The notes under the pieces are model-generated. The model worked only from the letters and a program-made list of their open reading frames with translations. It did not search any database and had not been told where the DNA came from. This document shows, in pieces, positions 23,512 to 37,839 of a stretch of 64,000 nt of DNA. The position numbers were made by a program, and so were the translations under genes. Within the stretch, counting starts at the first letter, position 1. Every line of letters starts with the position of its first letter. The stretch is taken from assembly GCA_013115145.1 (NCBI GenBank), contig JAAPAO010000073.1:6199-70198 (forward strand), given 5' to 3'. Source of the DNA: Perkinsus chesapeaki (lineage: Eukaryota > Perkinsozoa > Perkinsida > Perkinsidae).

Positions 23512-25132
23512 ATGATGCTGCTCTTTAACCTCGATAGAGTGATACTTCTCGTATTGCTTCTCACTGGCGCTTGCATAAGTCATTACTTCGGCGGGGCGAG
23601 GCACGGCCGATGGCCTACAATACCATGGAAGAGCGCCCGTCTTTCTGGCCCTAGGTGAGTTCGCTGCTGTCCTTCTTCGGGTATAGTCACTTCAAGGTCC
23701 AAGGGAACCCCGCATGATTTAGTGGAGTCGCTTCCTTCCCCCAAGTCCAAGGAGAAAGCTCAAGCTATGCTCCGCAACGTCGTGAAGATATGCCCCGTTT
23801 GCGGAAAAGCGTGTGCTGTAACCCTCAGCAATTGTACGAAGCAGCGCAAATATAGCGCTTCAGTGTACCTTCCTCCTCTTAGGCAATAGCTGTTCTGCAG
23901 ATCTCACCCACGTTGACGAGTCGTTCACCGAAAATGCACTGATGAGTTTTGCCTTGGGTATTGAGAGGACATCTAAATACCCTCTCACAGTCTCTGTACG
24001 AGACCAGGTAGGTGGAAGCAGCATCCAATTCACGCGGGAACGTGAATTGTTAGTCCCCTTCATATCTGTGCTACGATGACCTATTGGCCGTAAGCCCATG
24101 TCACCTCAATGTCATACCTACTGATAAGTATATACCAGATTGGCGCTGGTTGCTTACTAGACCCACACGAGGGCTTCGTATCATCAAGGTCGATCTCATC
24201 AGCTTCTAATGCGGGGATCTACCTCCTCATCATTTCAGTCTTTATACGGGATTGCCAAACGCGTCGCCGTTGAACAGTTCCTATCAAATCATGATTATGT
24301 AAGGGAGATGTACAGTCCTGAGGTTGCAGAGCAAATTCTCAAGGACCCGAGGTGAGCCAGGGTGGAAAGCTTTACAGGGTAGTGGTTTTTATCACTGGGC
24401 TGAACAGGTCTTTCGTGGAAGAATATGCATTTGTTGGCTTCAACTACCCCCCGTCCCAGATGCAGTTACACCTCCAGTTTGCGGTAGAGTCATCCTCACT
24501 GGAAGCCGCAAGCACTGTGCGCTCTCCCATTTAGCTGCCGCCCCTGACCCCGTTTCAATCGTATCTTCTTGGACAAGGTCAAAATTACCCTGATCTACGT
24601 AGCTTCGACTACCACTATGTTGAAGAGGTTATTCTTCATTGCACATGTTCCTACAGCTTGCTCGATTAGGTTCTAGAGAGTGTCGTAAAATCCTCGCAGA
24701 CCATAGATATTTCGAATCTAACCGATGCAGCTAAACTAGTCGAGCACATCAGAGAGCACACAGGTGTGGATTATTATTCTCATCAACGAAAGATTGCAGC
24801 TCAACATACAAGTCAGAATATTGCTGTGGCGAACTGGAAGGTGAATCACTGCCCAGTTAATCGGCTCTATTTTGTATTGCGTTTCAGGCGGATAATTTCG
24901 ACTTCATGATTGTTCCCACATCTTCCCAAACTAATGAAGATGTGGTCTTCTCACTGCGTTCTGGAGAAGTGGTTTTCAATGTTTCCTCGACCGCCATCGT
25001 CGCCAGGGATAAGGTAGATGAAAAAGCTTGTAGATGATGCTTTGCAAAGCAAATGGTACCCAGTTAACCTTGCAAAACTACGGAAGGCCATACTCGGCGA
25101 GCGGCGAGCCTACAGGGAACTATTATAGGTGA
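23512..25132 (+). CDS. Conserved protist protein with N-terminal anchor, CPxCG knuckle and HIT-like core
   Basis: The start (ATGATG at 23512) leads into a hydrophobic signal or anchor (RVILLVLLLTGACI). Splicing at 23646 keeps phase into SKGTPHDLVESLPSPKS and ICPVCGKACAV, a zinc-knuckle-like motif, then LTHVDESFTENALMSFALG. Later exons read EEYAFVGFNYPPSQMQLHLQ joined to LPPLTPFQ, then TGVDYYSHQRKIAAQHTSQN and VANWKADNFDFMIVP, ending ...LQNYGRPYSASGEPTGNYYR with a stop at 25132. The LHLQ and PPLTPF arrangement suggests the HIT/galactose-1-phosphate uridylyltransferase superfamily, but this is from memory of the motif layout, not a search. The junction between NCTK and NSCSADL (about 23843-23881) does not fit a clean GT-AG splice and may hide an indel. 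An intron near 24010 contains a 9-bp hairpin. Confidence 0.6.
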
Positions 25133-25835
25133 AGCGACTGTGATTCAAGCTGAGTAGTGTCCACACTATACAGGTACGCAAAGCATCCTGACTCTATCGA
25201 GGACTGGACAAACTGATATGCACCCATTTACAACTCCATCGCGTGCTCGCAATCTGAGATCGTTTTTTCTCGACAATGGATTTCTATCTTACTCAGACCG
25301 TTTGCTTAAGCAATAACCGGTAGCGGCACTTGATGAGAGTTTACTATATCTCCCTATGGCCTTGTGTTTGAGATCATTATTTAGAATAAGGCCATGTCGA
25401 GCACGGCGAACCGGATGCAACTGTTATCAAGTCCCTAGTGGAGATTCTTGCTTGGAAAATGATACCATGAAGAGTGTGTCTAACCTTCTCACTGAGAAAA
25501 GTAGCACCTTTGGCAACCCAATGCCAGGAGCCGTGGTCAATGAGGGTACCCCGGAGAAGGTTTCTCCGAACAGTCTTGTATGCGATGTAAGGCATCCGAT
25601 ACAATGGGAATCATGGGCGATTCTGATAGCCAGTGGGCAATTTGATTGAGGTCCATTATACGACACACCAGCATGGACCTTGGAGCAAGTTGCTGGATAG
25701 AAGGGGCCACATCAGTACCGACGCCTTCCATGATAGCCGATACAGAATCCGAATACTTCCGAACGAAACATTGATCCTTTTGAGACTCTTTAAATGACAT
25801 GTGGAAGTATCCAATAGTAGCTGGAATCGACCAAG
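25133..25835. other. Convergent intergenic region
   Basis: This lies between the stop of a plus-strand gene and the inferred stop of MTHFR. Frames are open on both strands (25356-25649 plus, and a minus read-through to 25537) but none is family-like. The MTHFR 3' UTR should fall here. Confidence 0.45.
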
Positions 25836-28883
<3,048 letters not shown>

Positions 28884-29507
28884 TAGTAACAATAGTAATG
28901 TCTTTCCACCCAGGTTCGAACCCCGGCGGCGACACTATATTATACTCCTACTTCCTAACACAAGCAGCGACCGGCTCAATGATAATACAAAGGATGGGGC
29001 GTAGTTTCCACTATCCTTCCAAGCTTTAAAGGCCAAGCGTAGTTAAAGTGGACGGAGATGATACTGAAGAGGTAGGTTGGCTATGGTCTAATAGGAGATT
29101 ATATCTCGAAGCATTACCGGACCTATGGTTCGTTTAATGACCTGCTTGAGAGAGCGGCCAATCCGATATTCTTATCAATGTAAAAGATGATTAAATCTGG
29201 AATCCTTTCGCTGGACGGCTCCTCCATCAAGTTCGATATCGTGACAATCTTGCACTCTTAAGATTCCTCAATGGTCACATTTCCAACCGGGATCGCACAG
29301 CACAGGTCGTCGTCGTGTTGCTCTTAGTGGAGGTAGGTCATGTGGGGTAGTATAGAGGTTGATAACCCAGATGTACAGGAGGAGCCATGGTGCAGTCATG
29401 GGCTGGATTGGTTATGCTAAAATAGGGCACATGGGGGATCTTTATACTACCCAGGTGTATGATGTCGGCACTGGAGCAGTTGACTGAGTATTGATGCTTG
29501 GAGATTA
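28884..29507. other. Divergent promoter region, no gene
   Basis: This lies between the MTHFR start (minus) and a small plus-strand gene. A short minus-strand frame at 29338-29520 is unsupported. A plus-strand stretch near 29045-29072 ending in a gtaggt donor-like site could be an unrecognised 5' exon. Confidence 0.45.
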
Positions 29508-29926
29508 ATGGCACCTCCACCGCCTGGACGTAGTAGTCAACAAATTAGACGAGGGTCGCGACAAGACTCTCAAATGAGTCTTGAATTCTTTAACCAGAAT
29601 AAACCAGATTATAAAGGTCCACAGTTCATCAACACCCCAGGATGGATACCCGGTCACGCTCAGCGGGATGATGTGGTAGGAATGACGACGACAAGTGTAA
29701 TTTAGTAGTATCGCTAATTGTGGCTACCCTCAGCGCCTGCACCATGCTGGTGTTAAAAAGACCGACGCACTGTCCTGGTAAGCGTTGTTGTTGTTTTCTG
29801 TTTTGTTATTGTTGATATTACAGCGCGCCTGTTATTAACAAAGGGGCATATAAGAATCTACAGGAAGTAGCAGTAGCTCCTAGAGGAGCCTATGTACGCC
29901 AGTCAACCAAGACGGCATCTAAGTAG
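29508..29926 (+). CDS. Small basic protein, unknown
   Basis: Three exons join in phase: MAPPPPGRSSQQIRRGS... to QRDDV, then RLHHAGVKKTDALS, then CAPVINKGAYKNLQEVAVAP ending KTASK and a stop at 29926. Introns are GT-AG. The N-terminus is proline- and arginine-rich and likely disordered. No family is recognised. It could be the 5' part of the next gene on the same strand, 35 bp away, but the joint does not keep phase as read. Confidence 0.5.
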
Positions 29927-29960
29927 GCTCAACAATCAAGGGTATATGGGCTAAGGATAG

Positions 29961-31134
29961 GACGACCTGTTCAGGGATGACAAACCGAAGGACTTGGGAG
30001 AGCGATTGGCGCAGTGTGCGACCAAGGGGGAGATATCGGTAAGATGACGGAGCTACGTGTGGGGTGGTAATTTGGTGGTCATCATGGTCAGTGTCATAAG
30101 ACTAAGCGATCGAGAGAGAAGCGACGGTTCTTGCAAAGAGGGGACGAGTTTATTAAGAAAGCTTTGAAGAATAATAAAATTGAGGAGCCTAGATTCGGCA
30201 ATAGGGAACCAGTAATAGCTGGGGACATAACTTGAGACGCTTTTCATACCGTTTCCTCCATTTATCAGGTCAGATTGATGGTAGACTACCCTCCAGAGAT
30301 GTCTGGCCAAGATGCTGATGGTGATACTGGCCGCTCCACAGCTGCTGCCTCACCTGGCCACCAAGGTACCTTCGCTGGAAACAGCATTGTCGCATCTCCT
30401 CTCAGACCATCATCCTATCAATCCGAAGGTTAGATCCTTGAAGTTGCCTATACCTTCTCGAGCAGCCAGATTGAACTCCCAGGATGACGTGGCCCCTATA
30501 ATAAGGCTGTTGAGGATGCTGGGGATCTGTGGCCATAGCAAAGCCTCGTCCCCGCCTCCGAGGAAGAGCCTTGAGAAAGTCATCCCCGGTGGATGATATT
30601 GCCATGTGAAGTAATTCGTATAAGTTGTCATCACTTCCAACCCTTGGTCATGTATCATTGTACCAATAATGTTGTCTACCAAGCCTTACCTTTGTTGTGT
30701 TGGTTAGCACTAGTGAAGACGCCGCACTTGTCAGCAGCAGCAGCAGCCATGTCATCTAGAAGCGAATATCTTAGACATGTTCTGGCGGTGTCCACACGTA
30801 AGTGTAGGCTAATATTATAGAGTATATCGACTGTACAGGACCCTTGAAGATCCAAGAGGCTCGACCACCATTCAAAGTTAACTCCTGGCGAGGTCTGCCC
30901 TCGGCCTATCCTGGCCTTGATTACAACACGATGGTAGTTCGATTGCGGTATGCGGTTGAAGTTGATATGCTCGATGAAGGAAGAGGAGCAGCAGCGGTGA
31001 GTGATAAACTGGTATTATGGGGGAGGACTATTCCTGGTGGAAGGCCTCGCTAATGCTAGGTGGAGCTAAGCGTTGATGATGATGATGGTCTATGTGAGTT
31101 TATAACACAGCATGTTAGAGATCCTCAGAGGTAG
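29961..31134 (+). CDS. Hypothetical multi-exon protein, 5' end unresolved
   Basis: A chain of exons keeps phase through GT-AG introns: DDLFRDDKPKDLGERLAQ...GEIS, then CHKTKRSREKRRFLQRGDEF, then VRLMVDYPPEMSGQDADGD, then a segment ending EARLNSQDDVAPIIRLLRML, and near the end AAAAAMSSRSEYLRHVLAV, RPPFKVNSWRGLPSAYPG and AAAVELSVDDDDGLCEFITQ with a stop at 31134. It is charged, with low-complexity Ser/Ala stretches. There is no initiator ATG in the first exon, so the true start is upstream or the gene continues from 29508. No domain is recognised. Confidence 0.45.
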
Positions 31135-31231
31135 GCTGGTCAGCGGTGGAGGAGGAGGAGGGGCTCCTTGGTAGCTACACAACACCTTAAATGTATCTTT
31201 TAACATGCCTGAAAGTTAATGTCGTTTACGG

Positions 31232-31539
31232 TCAAGTACCTAGGGGAATCGATTTAGGGGTTGGGGGAGATGCCAGGTTGGGTGACACGACACCTAGGTC
31301 ATCTAGTGTGGAATTCCGTCCTTTCTCAGCTCTCAGTATCTCACCTGCGCAGACTGGGACGGAACCTGACGGATGTTTCTCGCACAGTGCTACGAATCTA
31401 CGTCGGATGTTGAACACCAGCCGGACTTGCGTCCCTTCCAGCACGACGCTGCTCTCATCTTTCTGCATATTACTGTTTCAATCTCCCTTACCATTTGCCC
31501 TGTCCAACCAATCCCCCTTCCCTTATCCTCTGCTCTCAT
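31232..31539 (-). CDS. Small hypothetical protein
   Basis: The ATG at 31539 gives MRAEDKGRGIGWTGQM. A 30-nt intron joins to KDESSVVLEGTQVRLVFNIRR, and another intron (gtgaga...cctag, about 53 nt) joins VPVCAG to VVSPNLASPPTPKSIPLGT and a stop. Both joints preserve phase, which is the main support. No family is recognised. It is divergent from METTL9 and convergent with the gene ending at 31134. The first intron is unusually short, so that exon is less certain. Confidence 0.4.
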
Positions 31540-31710
31540 CCCCCCAATCAGTTCCTGTGTATCCTGCGTGTATGGTTGCTTAACATGGTTGTCATCCCTC
31601 AGTATCTGCCCCTGTATCTATCATTACGATGTACTATAACAAACCTCTCAACTATTCATGACTCTACCCACTTGTAGGTCCAGGCGCTCCTCCACCGTCC
31701 GAGGCTCTTC

Positions 31711-32638
31711 ATGCTCAGTCAAGGTGACTTGGGCTCCTCTAGTTTTTATAAATCGTGTCTTCCCTCAGCCCAGTGGGATACTATCCTGGCAAGGAGTGGC
31801 ATTCTCACCGCCGGCAGCGCCCCCCTCCAGTGTCTAGATATCGGTGCCGGGTGTGGCGACCTTACATCACAGTTCATGCATCTGTTCCAGGGCGGGGTAA
31901 CCGCCACGGAAGTCTCGAAAATGTGATGACCGTCCTTCCCTGCCGCACACCACTCGACTGAGTCGACTGTCATTTTCAGTATGTGTCGACGGTTAAGTAA
32001 GTTGGGCATTCGAGCAGTGCGAACGATGGACCCTACGCTCGCGAAGGTGTCCCCAAATCTGCGCAAATTTGAAGCCGTTTTCTGCCTCAACGTCCTGGAC
32101 AGGTAGGCATGTGGCTGCGTGGCGTGAGGAAGCTCATGTTGTTCAGGTGCCAGTCTCCCGATGCCCTCATCAAACGCATCGCCGAATTGGTACCTTGCCA
32201 CCACTGACTGTTCTTTGACCCATTTCTATCGTTTCAGGTGAAGCCTGGTGGTACCGTTGTAGTGTCTATCCCTTTGCCGCTAGCTCAGCTAGATGCCTCT
32301 AAGGCAGCGGAGCAACAGCAGCACTTGGTGAGAAGGCCTGCTGCTCATTGCTGCCGTAGTAGTCGTAGTAGCCTACCACTCCTTATCAGGTTCTATCCAA
32401 CAATAACTCCTTTGAGGAAGCTGCCAGCTGTTTTTGGTAGGCGGCGGCCTTGTGATCAGCAGTTGTGCAGTCGACATCAGTTCTGCCCATAATCAGGTCC
32501 GAGTTCCTCGAACCTACTGGTTTTTTCACTCTTGCAGCGTTCACCCGATGCCCCTACATCTGTACTGGGCCCATAGGAGACCCAATCCTTCCCCTTGATG
32601 ATGCCCTTTTTGTTTTAAATAGAGTATCTTCCAACTGA
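31711..32638 (+). CDS. METTL9/DREV-type protein histidine methyltransferase
   Basis: METTL9 methylates histidine (1-methylhistidine) in HxH motifs of proteins using SAM. Exons read MLSQGDLGSSSFYKSCLPSAQWD, then the SAM loop CLDIGAGCGDLTSQF, VTATEVSK, RLSKLGIRAVRTM, VFCLNVLDR, joined to CQSPDALIKRIAEL, VKPGGTVVVSIPLPLAQLD, SNNNSFEEAASCFW, and SEFLEPTGFFTLAAFTRCPY with PLDDALFVL at the end. All introns are GT-AG and in phase. The start is the first ATG of the family-like frame; human METTL9 has a longer N-terminus with a signal sequence, so an upstream exon could be missing. The order of motifs and the C-terminal RCPYxCxG and DDALFVL leave little doubt about the family. Confidence 0.88.
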
Positions 32639-32707
32639 GTTTCTGTTATTATGCTGCACGCTTCTAGTTGTCAATTTGTGTCCATTGGTGGATGGTTAAG
32701 ATAAACT

Positions 32708-33365
32708 ATGCTTTCTATAATAGAAGGGACAAGCCGTCGACGGGGTGCAGGGAAAGCCCTACCAGAGCCGATAGACTGGCAAGGCACACAAGTGCGTGTT
32801 TACCACCTCCCGAATAGAGCTACTTGGTTACTCAGACAGCAACCGCGATACATGGTATTGGTCTCGAGACGAGGAGCTTTGGAAGGACCTCTAACACTGG
32901 TAGGGTTTGACAGTACGAGCATCATGGAAAGCTTGGATCGGTGTCAGTCGGTCAGCATGTACAGTGTAACAGTCATGAAGCTCCTAGTTGCCAAACCCAC
33001 ACTGCTCATCACCTTCCACCAGCCGGGGCGGAAGGTAGCCTCCAGTTCCGCGGGGGGTGAACGGGCAGTGTGGGATGTAGGTGACCGAGTCAGTGCGTTC
33101 TATCGTAACACAGGAGCCCGCCGCAATAGGATCGAACCAGCATTTCGAGACACTAAGGGTTTTGGCAGGTGAAAATGCAGCTACTTTAAATGCCTCCTGT
33201 ACCTTCCTTCAGACCTCTTCCTCCTCATCCCTGGGTTGGCAGCAATGGCACCCTATCTTACCGAACTCCGAGGGCTTCCTCTGGGTAGGTGACAGTGCCA
33301 TCAAACATGACTTAGTACGCCTGCTGCCAGTTGCCCGTCTGGCGATTGCGTGTCATCTCGGCTGA
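32708..33365 (+). CDS. Hypothetical protein
   Basis: The frame from 32708 begins MLSIIEGTSRRRGAGKALPE and runs without interruption to AVWD. Three introns that keep phase lead through EPAAIGSNQHFETLRVLA, DLFLLIPGLAAMAPYLTELR and LVARLAIACHLG to a stop at 33365. The central part (RVYHLPNRATWLLRQQPRYM) looks like a beta-rich enzyme or binding fold but I cannot name it. The C-terminus is hydrophobic. It follows METTL9 by 70 bp on the same strand. Confidence 0.5.
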
Positions 33366-33462
33366 GCACCTGTTCAAGCAGCAGGTCTAGCAGCACGTTG
33401 TACACTGTTAAGTCGAAGTCATCTCGTGCAAGGTAGCAACAGACACGTGATCAGGCCATGTC

Positions 33463-33752
33463 GTGGCTAGTAGTGACGACAACTCCTCTGGGCCGTTGAG
33501 CTGTTCCACCAGTGAAGCCTACGCTAGAGCCTCCTGGGCATTTACCAATCAACCGATGTATAGGACGTACAATCGTGAATATGGTCAGCCATTCAACAGA
33601 GGGGCTCGTGGAAGGCGATTGGTAGGGGGGGAGGTCACAAAGTGTGGAAGAATTGCTCTCAGATACACCACGAGGATCGCCGCACTCCGGCTGGCTATGC
33701 CTACATTGGTTACCCAGATGATAGATTTAGGGAGTTCTACCCGTATCATTGA
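33463..33752 (+). CDS. Small aromatic- and arginine-rich protein
   Basis: The frame reads ASSDDNSSGPLSCSTSEAYA, ASWAFTNQPMYRTYNREYGQ and PFNRGARGRRL, then a GT-AG intron of about 57 nt joins in phase to DRRTPAGYAYIGYPDDRFRE and FYPYH with a stop. No ATG fits at the start, so an upstream exon is likely missing. The composition (Y, R, P) and size recall mitochondrial or ribosome-associated small subunits, but I see no diagnostic motif. Confidence 0.4.
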
Positions 33753-33857
33753 TACCTGTCATACATGAGCTTATGCCGGTGTCTTCTTCAATAAAGATAC
33801 TTGTGTTGGTCGTCGCTTTCAAGCACTTTGTGAGCCTCTCCATGTTAGAGCTTTATT

Positions 33858-34889
33858 ATGGTAAATCACCGCCCCACTTGGGACATGCGCGAACGAGAAG
33901 CTCGGTCTGCTCCCGTACAGCGGCCGGCGCTCCGATCGCTGGCCTCGACTTGGGCCCTCATCTTGGTGGCTATGTTCATGCTGGCATGGTCTGTGGATGC
34001 CGTATTGCGCAACACTACAACGGTATCTGTGGACCGCGAGGCTCTTAATGCTTTGCAAGTTGCAATTTTTGATGTTGTCAAAGACCAGAAGGATCTTGGC
34101 TCGAGAGTTGATGATCAGTACTTCGACCTTCTTGATAGGATCAACGATATCAGCACCAGTGTCAGGAGGATGAGCCATACACCTCGAGAGCCATTGCCGC
34201 CCGTCATCGACAGGATCCGACAGCACCTAGTAGAGGTTGATAAGGTCAGCGGCACGTTGGGCAGCGGCGTGGTTATCGTATTTGGTGTCGTATCTGCTGT
34301 GCTGGCTGCAGTGGTGCATTTCACTGTATTACGGACTGTCGCGCCAGAGGGGCACGAGGAGCTTGAGAAGGAAGTCGTTGATGATGATTATGATTATGAT
34401 GATTATGATGATGATGATCGGCACGAACAGGCTACTCTCCACTATAGGCCTAACAGGCCTCCACCGGCATATAATCCGGACGTTGTTCCGATAGCATCGC
34501 TAAGAGACACTCCTGTGCTGCCATGTAGGGAAGCTCGCATACGCTTGCTAATCGAAAGCCTAATTGCAGATATACCCGCCGCGAGAAAGGCTATCATTGA
34601 TTCCCCCAAGGTAGAGCCGAAGCAGCAGCAGCAGCGACGACGACAACTCAGCGCTTGTGTGGTTTGCATGGCATCACGGAGCACTCATGCTATAGTAACA
34701 CCATTTGGGGGACTTCATGAGACTCCTCGCTTTCCAGGTTCCGTGTGGCCACCGCTGCTGTTGCGGCGTCTGTCATGTACGTCTTAAGCGGTGAGTTGCT
34801 TTCCTATTGAAGCTATCGAGCGCCCCTGCTTTATCAGGTGCCCCTTGTGCACTGTGAAGATATCCTCGGCGATTAAGGTTTATGATTGA
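33858..34889 (+). CDS. Two-pass membrane RING-type E3 ligase
   Basis: One transmembrane helix lies near the N-terminus (STWALILVAMFMLAWSVDAV) and a second in the middle (SGVVIVFGVVSAVLAAVVHF), with a region between that could be coiled. After an acidic Asp/Tyr run (34370-34430) and a Q/R stretch comes a C3HC4 RING: SACVVCMASRSTHAI, then an intron of 43 nt to VPCGHRCCCGVCHVRLK and another to RCPLCTVKI, stop at 34889. Cys/His spacing (CxxC, CxH, CxxC, CPLC) fits a RING-HC at the extreme C-terminus, as in MUL1 and other organelle-membrane E3 ligases that pass ubiquitin to substrates. The target is unknown. Confidence 0.82.
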
Positions 34890-35016
34890 TGGGGAGGTTA
34901 ATGACGCTTATGCGACCGTACATGTCCATATTTACACGGTGTTTATCGACTAGGTTGGTTCAGTGTTGTAGTCGATCACATCGAATAGTGACTGAAGGTC
35001 AGTTGTTGGCGCCTTA

Positions 35017-35954
35017 ATGGCTGGGCCTTTCGTCAATACTTACGAAAGATACGTTTCTGTCGGCTACGGCGGCGAGAGTTTAGACACTAAACCCGCGACC
35101 AAGTTAAACATGAGTAAGATCCGTCACTTCCATTTTGTGTGAATAAGGCTTCAGAGTAGTTGCTTACGCAGATGAGTTGACTGTTCCTGACGGCTACATG
35201 ATCCACTATGAGCCTTCTGGAACGAGTCGGATAATTGAAGAACCTGATGAGGATGTGGAAGCATGGGCAAAGTTTAGGGCGAAGAAGATCAGAGGTGATC
35301 AAACGCTTAAAATGCTCATTGCAACTTCTGGAGCAATATCTAAGTCAATACAACCCTTTTCAACGTGTGAGTCAGTTTGGCCGAGCGGTCTAAGGCGCCA
35401 GACTCAAGTTCTGGTGGAGAAATCCTCGTGGGTTCGAATCCCATAGCTGACATACTTGTTCAGATCAGTCCATTGGTGGGCCTGCAATTCAAGGAAATAC
35501 CACCATGCATATGCAGGCTAATCCGAGATATCAGGTATTTACATATCTGCTACGGGCGTCATGTGAGAACTGTCTAATCTTTCAGGAGTTCTTCCGTTTT
35601 GACCCACAAGGACGAGTTTCGCCGACAACCCTCGAACCTATCCAGATAGCCAGAGCGGTAAGACCTTAGAATTGGCTGGTTTGGCTATGTGACCAGCGTC
35701 GGCCGCATACTCCTATCTGCCGGACTTCAATCACCTTGCCTCTACTGCTCTATGTGGCCTAGCGGGAGGCAAGATGGACTCCAACGTTACCCAATCCTGG
35801 TTTTTCTCAGAGACGGACTTCAGCAGCGTCGTCTATTCCCAGCGACTCCTCATCGCCGAGACTGATAGGCCTTCGATCCGTCAGATTTAGCACTACGGTT
35901 ATCGGGTCCACTCCAGCCAGTCAGCACACTAATAATAATGATAGCAGCAGCTAG
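35017..35954 (+). CDS. Hypothetical protein hosting a tRNA gene in intron 2
   Basis: Five exons (35017-35113, 35160-35366, 35464-35534, 35586-35657, 35763-35954) give 212 codons and every joint keeps phase. The protein starts MAGPFVNTYERYVSVGYGGE, continues IAYADELTVPDGYMIHYEPS and AWAKFRAKKIRGDQTLKML, and ends in a Ser-rich basic tail. I recognise no family. Intron 2 (35367-35463, GT-AG) is almost entirely occupied by tRNA-Leu(CAA). A decayed copy of exon 2 with the same neighbouring tRNA remnant lies at about 37840-38123, which supports exon 2 being real and duplicated with the tRNA. The last two exons rest only on phase. Confidence 0.6.
35371..35451 (+). tRNA. tRNA-Leu (CAA)
   Basis: The 81-nt class II tRNA has a 7-bp acceptor (GTCAGTT/AGCTGAC), the D-arm GGCCGAGCGGTC, anticodon stem CCAGA/TCTGG with loop CTCAAGT (anticodon CAA at 35405-35407), a long variable arm and the T-arm GGGTTCGAATCCC. 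No CCA is encoded. It starts 4 nt after a GT donor and ends 12 nt before an AG acceptor of the host gene. Confidence 0.95.
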
Positions 35955-36185
35955 ACGAATGTTCTCCGTCTCAATTGTCGAGTTATAGACCTTCCGTAGA
36001 GGGATCACTGCTAGGTAGTCAGGGTTCATGCCCTGATTATTCGCCCTAGTAACATAATAACAAAAACGCAACGTCTTAGCATGTGTTAAAATTGGTATAC
36101 ATAATGGGTACACACAAGAGAGAAAGACGCGAATACGGGAATACACAATAAAATTTGAAAGAGAAAGAGCATGCACAGCGTGGAC

Positions 36186-37601
36186 CTAACTCCGCACCCG
36201 GACTCGTCGATTTGTACCGCTAGTTTGGCGAATCACGCGACCAGAGGGGCCCCGGACCAAGTGATTATCTATATCGGTCTTGATGGGCCCCGAGTGTTGT
36301 TTGTGGAGAGAGGATTTGCTCTCTCGAAGTAGGGATATGCCAACAGTCCTAGCTCTGACGTCGAATCGCAATTCTCTACCACGAAGGATGGAACTTCCGA
36401 AGATCCAGCTAGCGCCGTTGCTAGTCCCACTGAAACTGAGGAAGCATATCGGCTGGCCTGTAGGAGCCGTATCTTTGCTCGGTATAACAAGATCCTGAGG
36501 ATGCACGTAGAATGAGCCAGTCCCACCATTAGCAGAGTCGATGTCGAGGGTAATCTTCAAGCCTGGAAGATATCTTTGATCTTCACAAAGAAATCGGTAG
36601 ACATCTTCTCCACCCTCAACGGCTCTGTCGAGAGGTATTCTCCGCTTCTTCTTCTTCTCTCCCACCCCGGGTGGGCCACCCGTATGAGTTCATCGACCAG
36701 TGCCTGAATGGCAGTGGAAGGTCCTTTGAGGTCAGTGTTCCCTGAATCTAGTACAACTCGGCTATGAACATTAATGCCGGACATGACCGAAGCAGGACTT
36801 GAATTGTGGTCCAAACCATAGTAGCCGTCGTAAACTTGGATGCTCAGGACAGGCAGGTCCCACCAACTTTTTCGATTGTTACTGTCCGGTGAGACCTTGA
36901 GGAAGAAGAGCTCTCCAAGTTCATTATTTTGTGGAGATAACTGTTCACCAATCACCAGGAAGCTGTCGTGTTGATTGTTGATATCTAGCCCAAGGGTGAA
37001 TACCTCATCCTCGATTATATGTTGGCTCTTAGGACTTGTGTGAGGCTTGGCAAGGCCAGCTTCTGACGCGGAAGGGATAGGCCAAGAGAGCCATGAGGAT
37101 CATATTTGAGCCTTACGGACCTTCCTCCTTTCTTAATGACACGGCTGCAGTCACTGACTAGTCCTAGCTTCATCGGCGAGCGTACTTTGTATGTGTAGAT
37201 TTTGCCGTACTTGTCAGTACTGCGGACCTCTATCATTGACTTGCTTCTGATCATGACGAGTTCCTCATCTATGCCACTATATTTCCTCCTTGTTGTACCG
37301 ATAGTGTGATCCTCCTTGAGATTGGTATCGTCATAACACCCGTATTCCAACCGCGAACATGTCCTACCGAATGAAGATTTACTTACTGAATGTAAAGAAG
37401 TTGTGCCAAGGTCTACAAGAAGATTCACATGCTGGCCATCGAAGTTCCACGGGGCAAGGAAAAAACCAGTGTGCTCAGACTCGATGAGCTTCAACCATAC
37501 GGTCTGCAGGCTGTTGGTTATGATGAACAGACGAGGAAATAATGAAAGTTGGAACACGGCGAGGGCATTGTAAAGGAAGTAAATACCAGGATAACCAGCA
37601 T
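36186..37601 (-). CDS. Pepsin-like aspartic protease, copy 1 (frameshifted)
   Basis: This is an A1-family peptidase with two catalytic Asp lobes. The inferred start at 37601 splices MLVIL to TVWLKLIESEHTGFF. Lobe 1 has VNLLVDLGTTSLHSVS, where the usual DTGS is DLGT; lobe 2 has VVLDSGNTDLKGP, where DSGT is DSGN, so both Asp are kept but flanking Thr/Ser differ. Later: YLPGLKITLDID and SWIFGSSILRG, the conserved pre-C-terminal motif. Near 37020-37035 one base is missing relative to copy 2, which breaks the frame (ANI stop versus EDEVFTLGLD). This means either a pseudogene or an assembly error. The C-terminus is longer and more basic than in copy 2. Confidence 0.65.
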
Positions 37602-37839
37602 TAGAGTGTAGCGACCCGCGAAGGCCTGCGCCGGGCAAGGGTGTCTATTATCATACAAACGAGACGCGGCCACGAGACGCCCCCGAGGCTCTGGTGAGAC
37701 GTGAACCTTCGTCATGCATGGGCGCGCGGCGTGTCGACCCAAGTCGTAAAAGTCCTTTTTACAGGAATCTCGCACATCTCCACTTCTATTTCAGAGACCC
37801 TATTGGGTTTGAAGAAAAACGTCATTACACCTTGATTCA

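Noticed and set aside
25356-25649. Plus-strand frame after the HIT-like gene
   Set aside because: No family or splice support, and it lies against the MTHFR 3' end.
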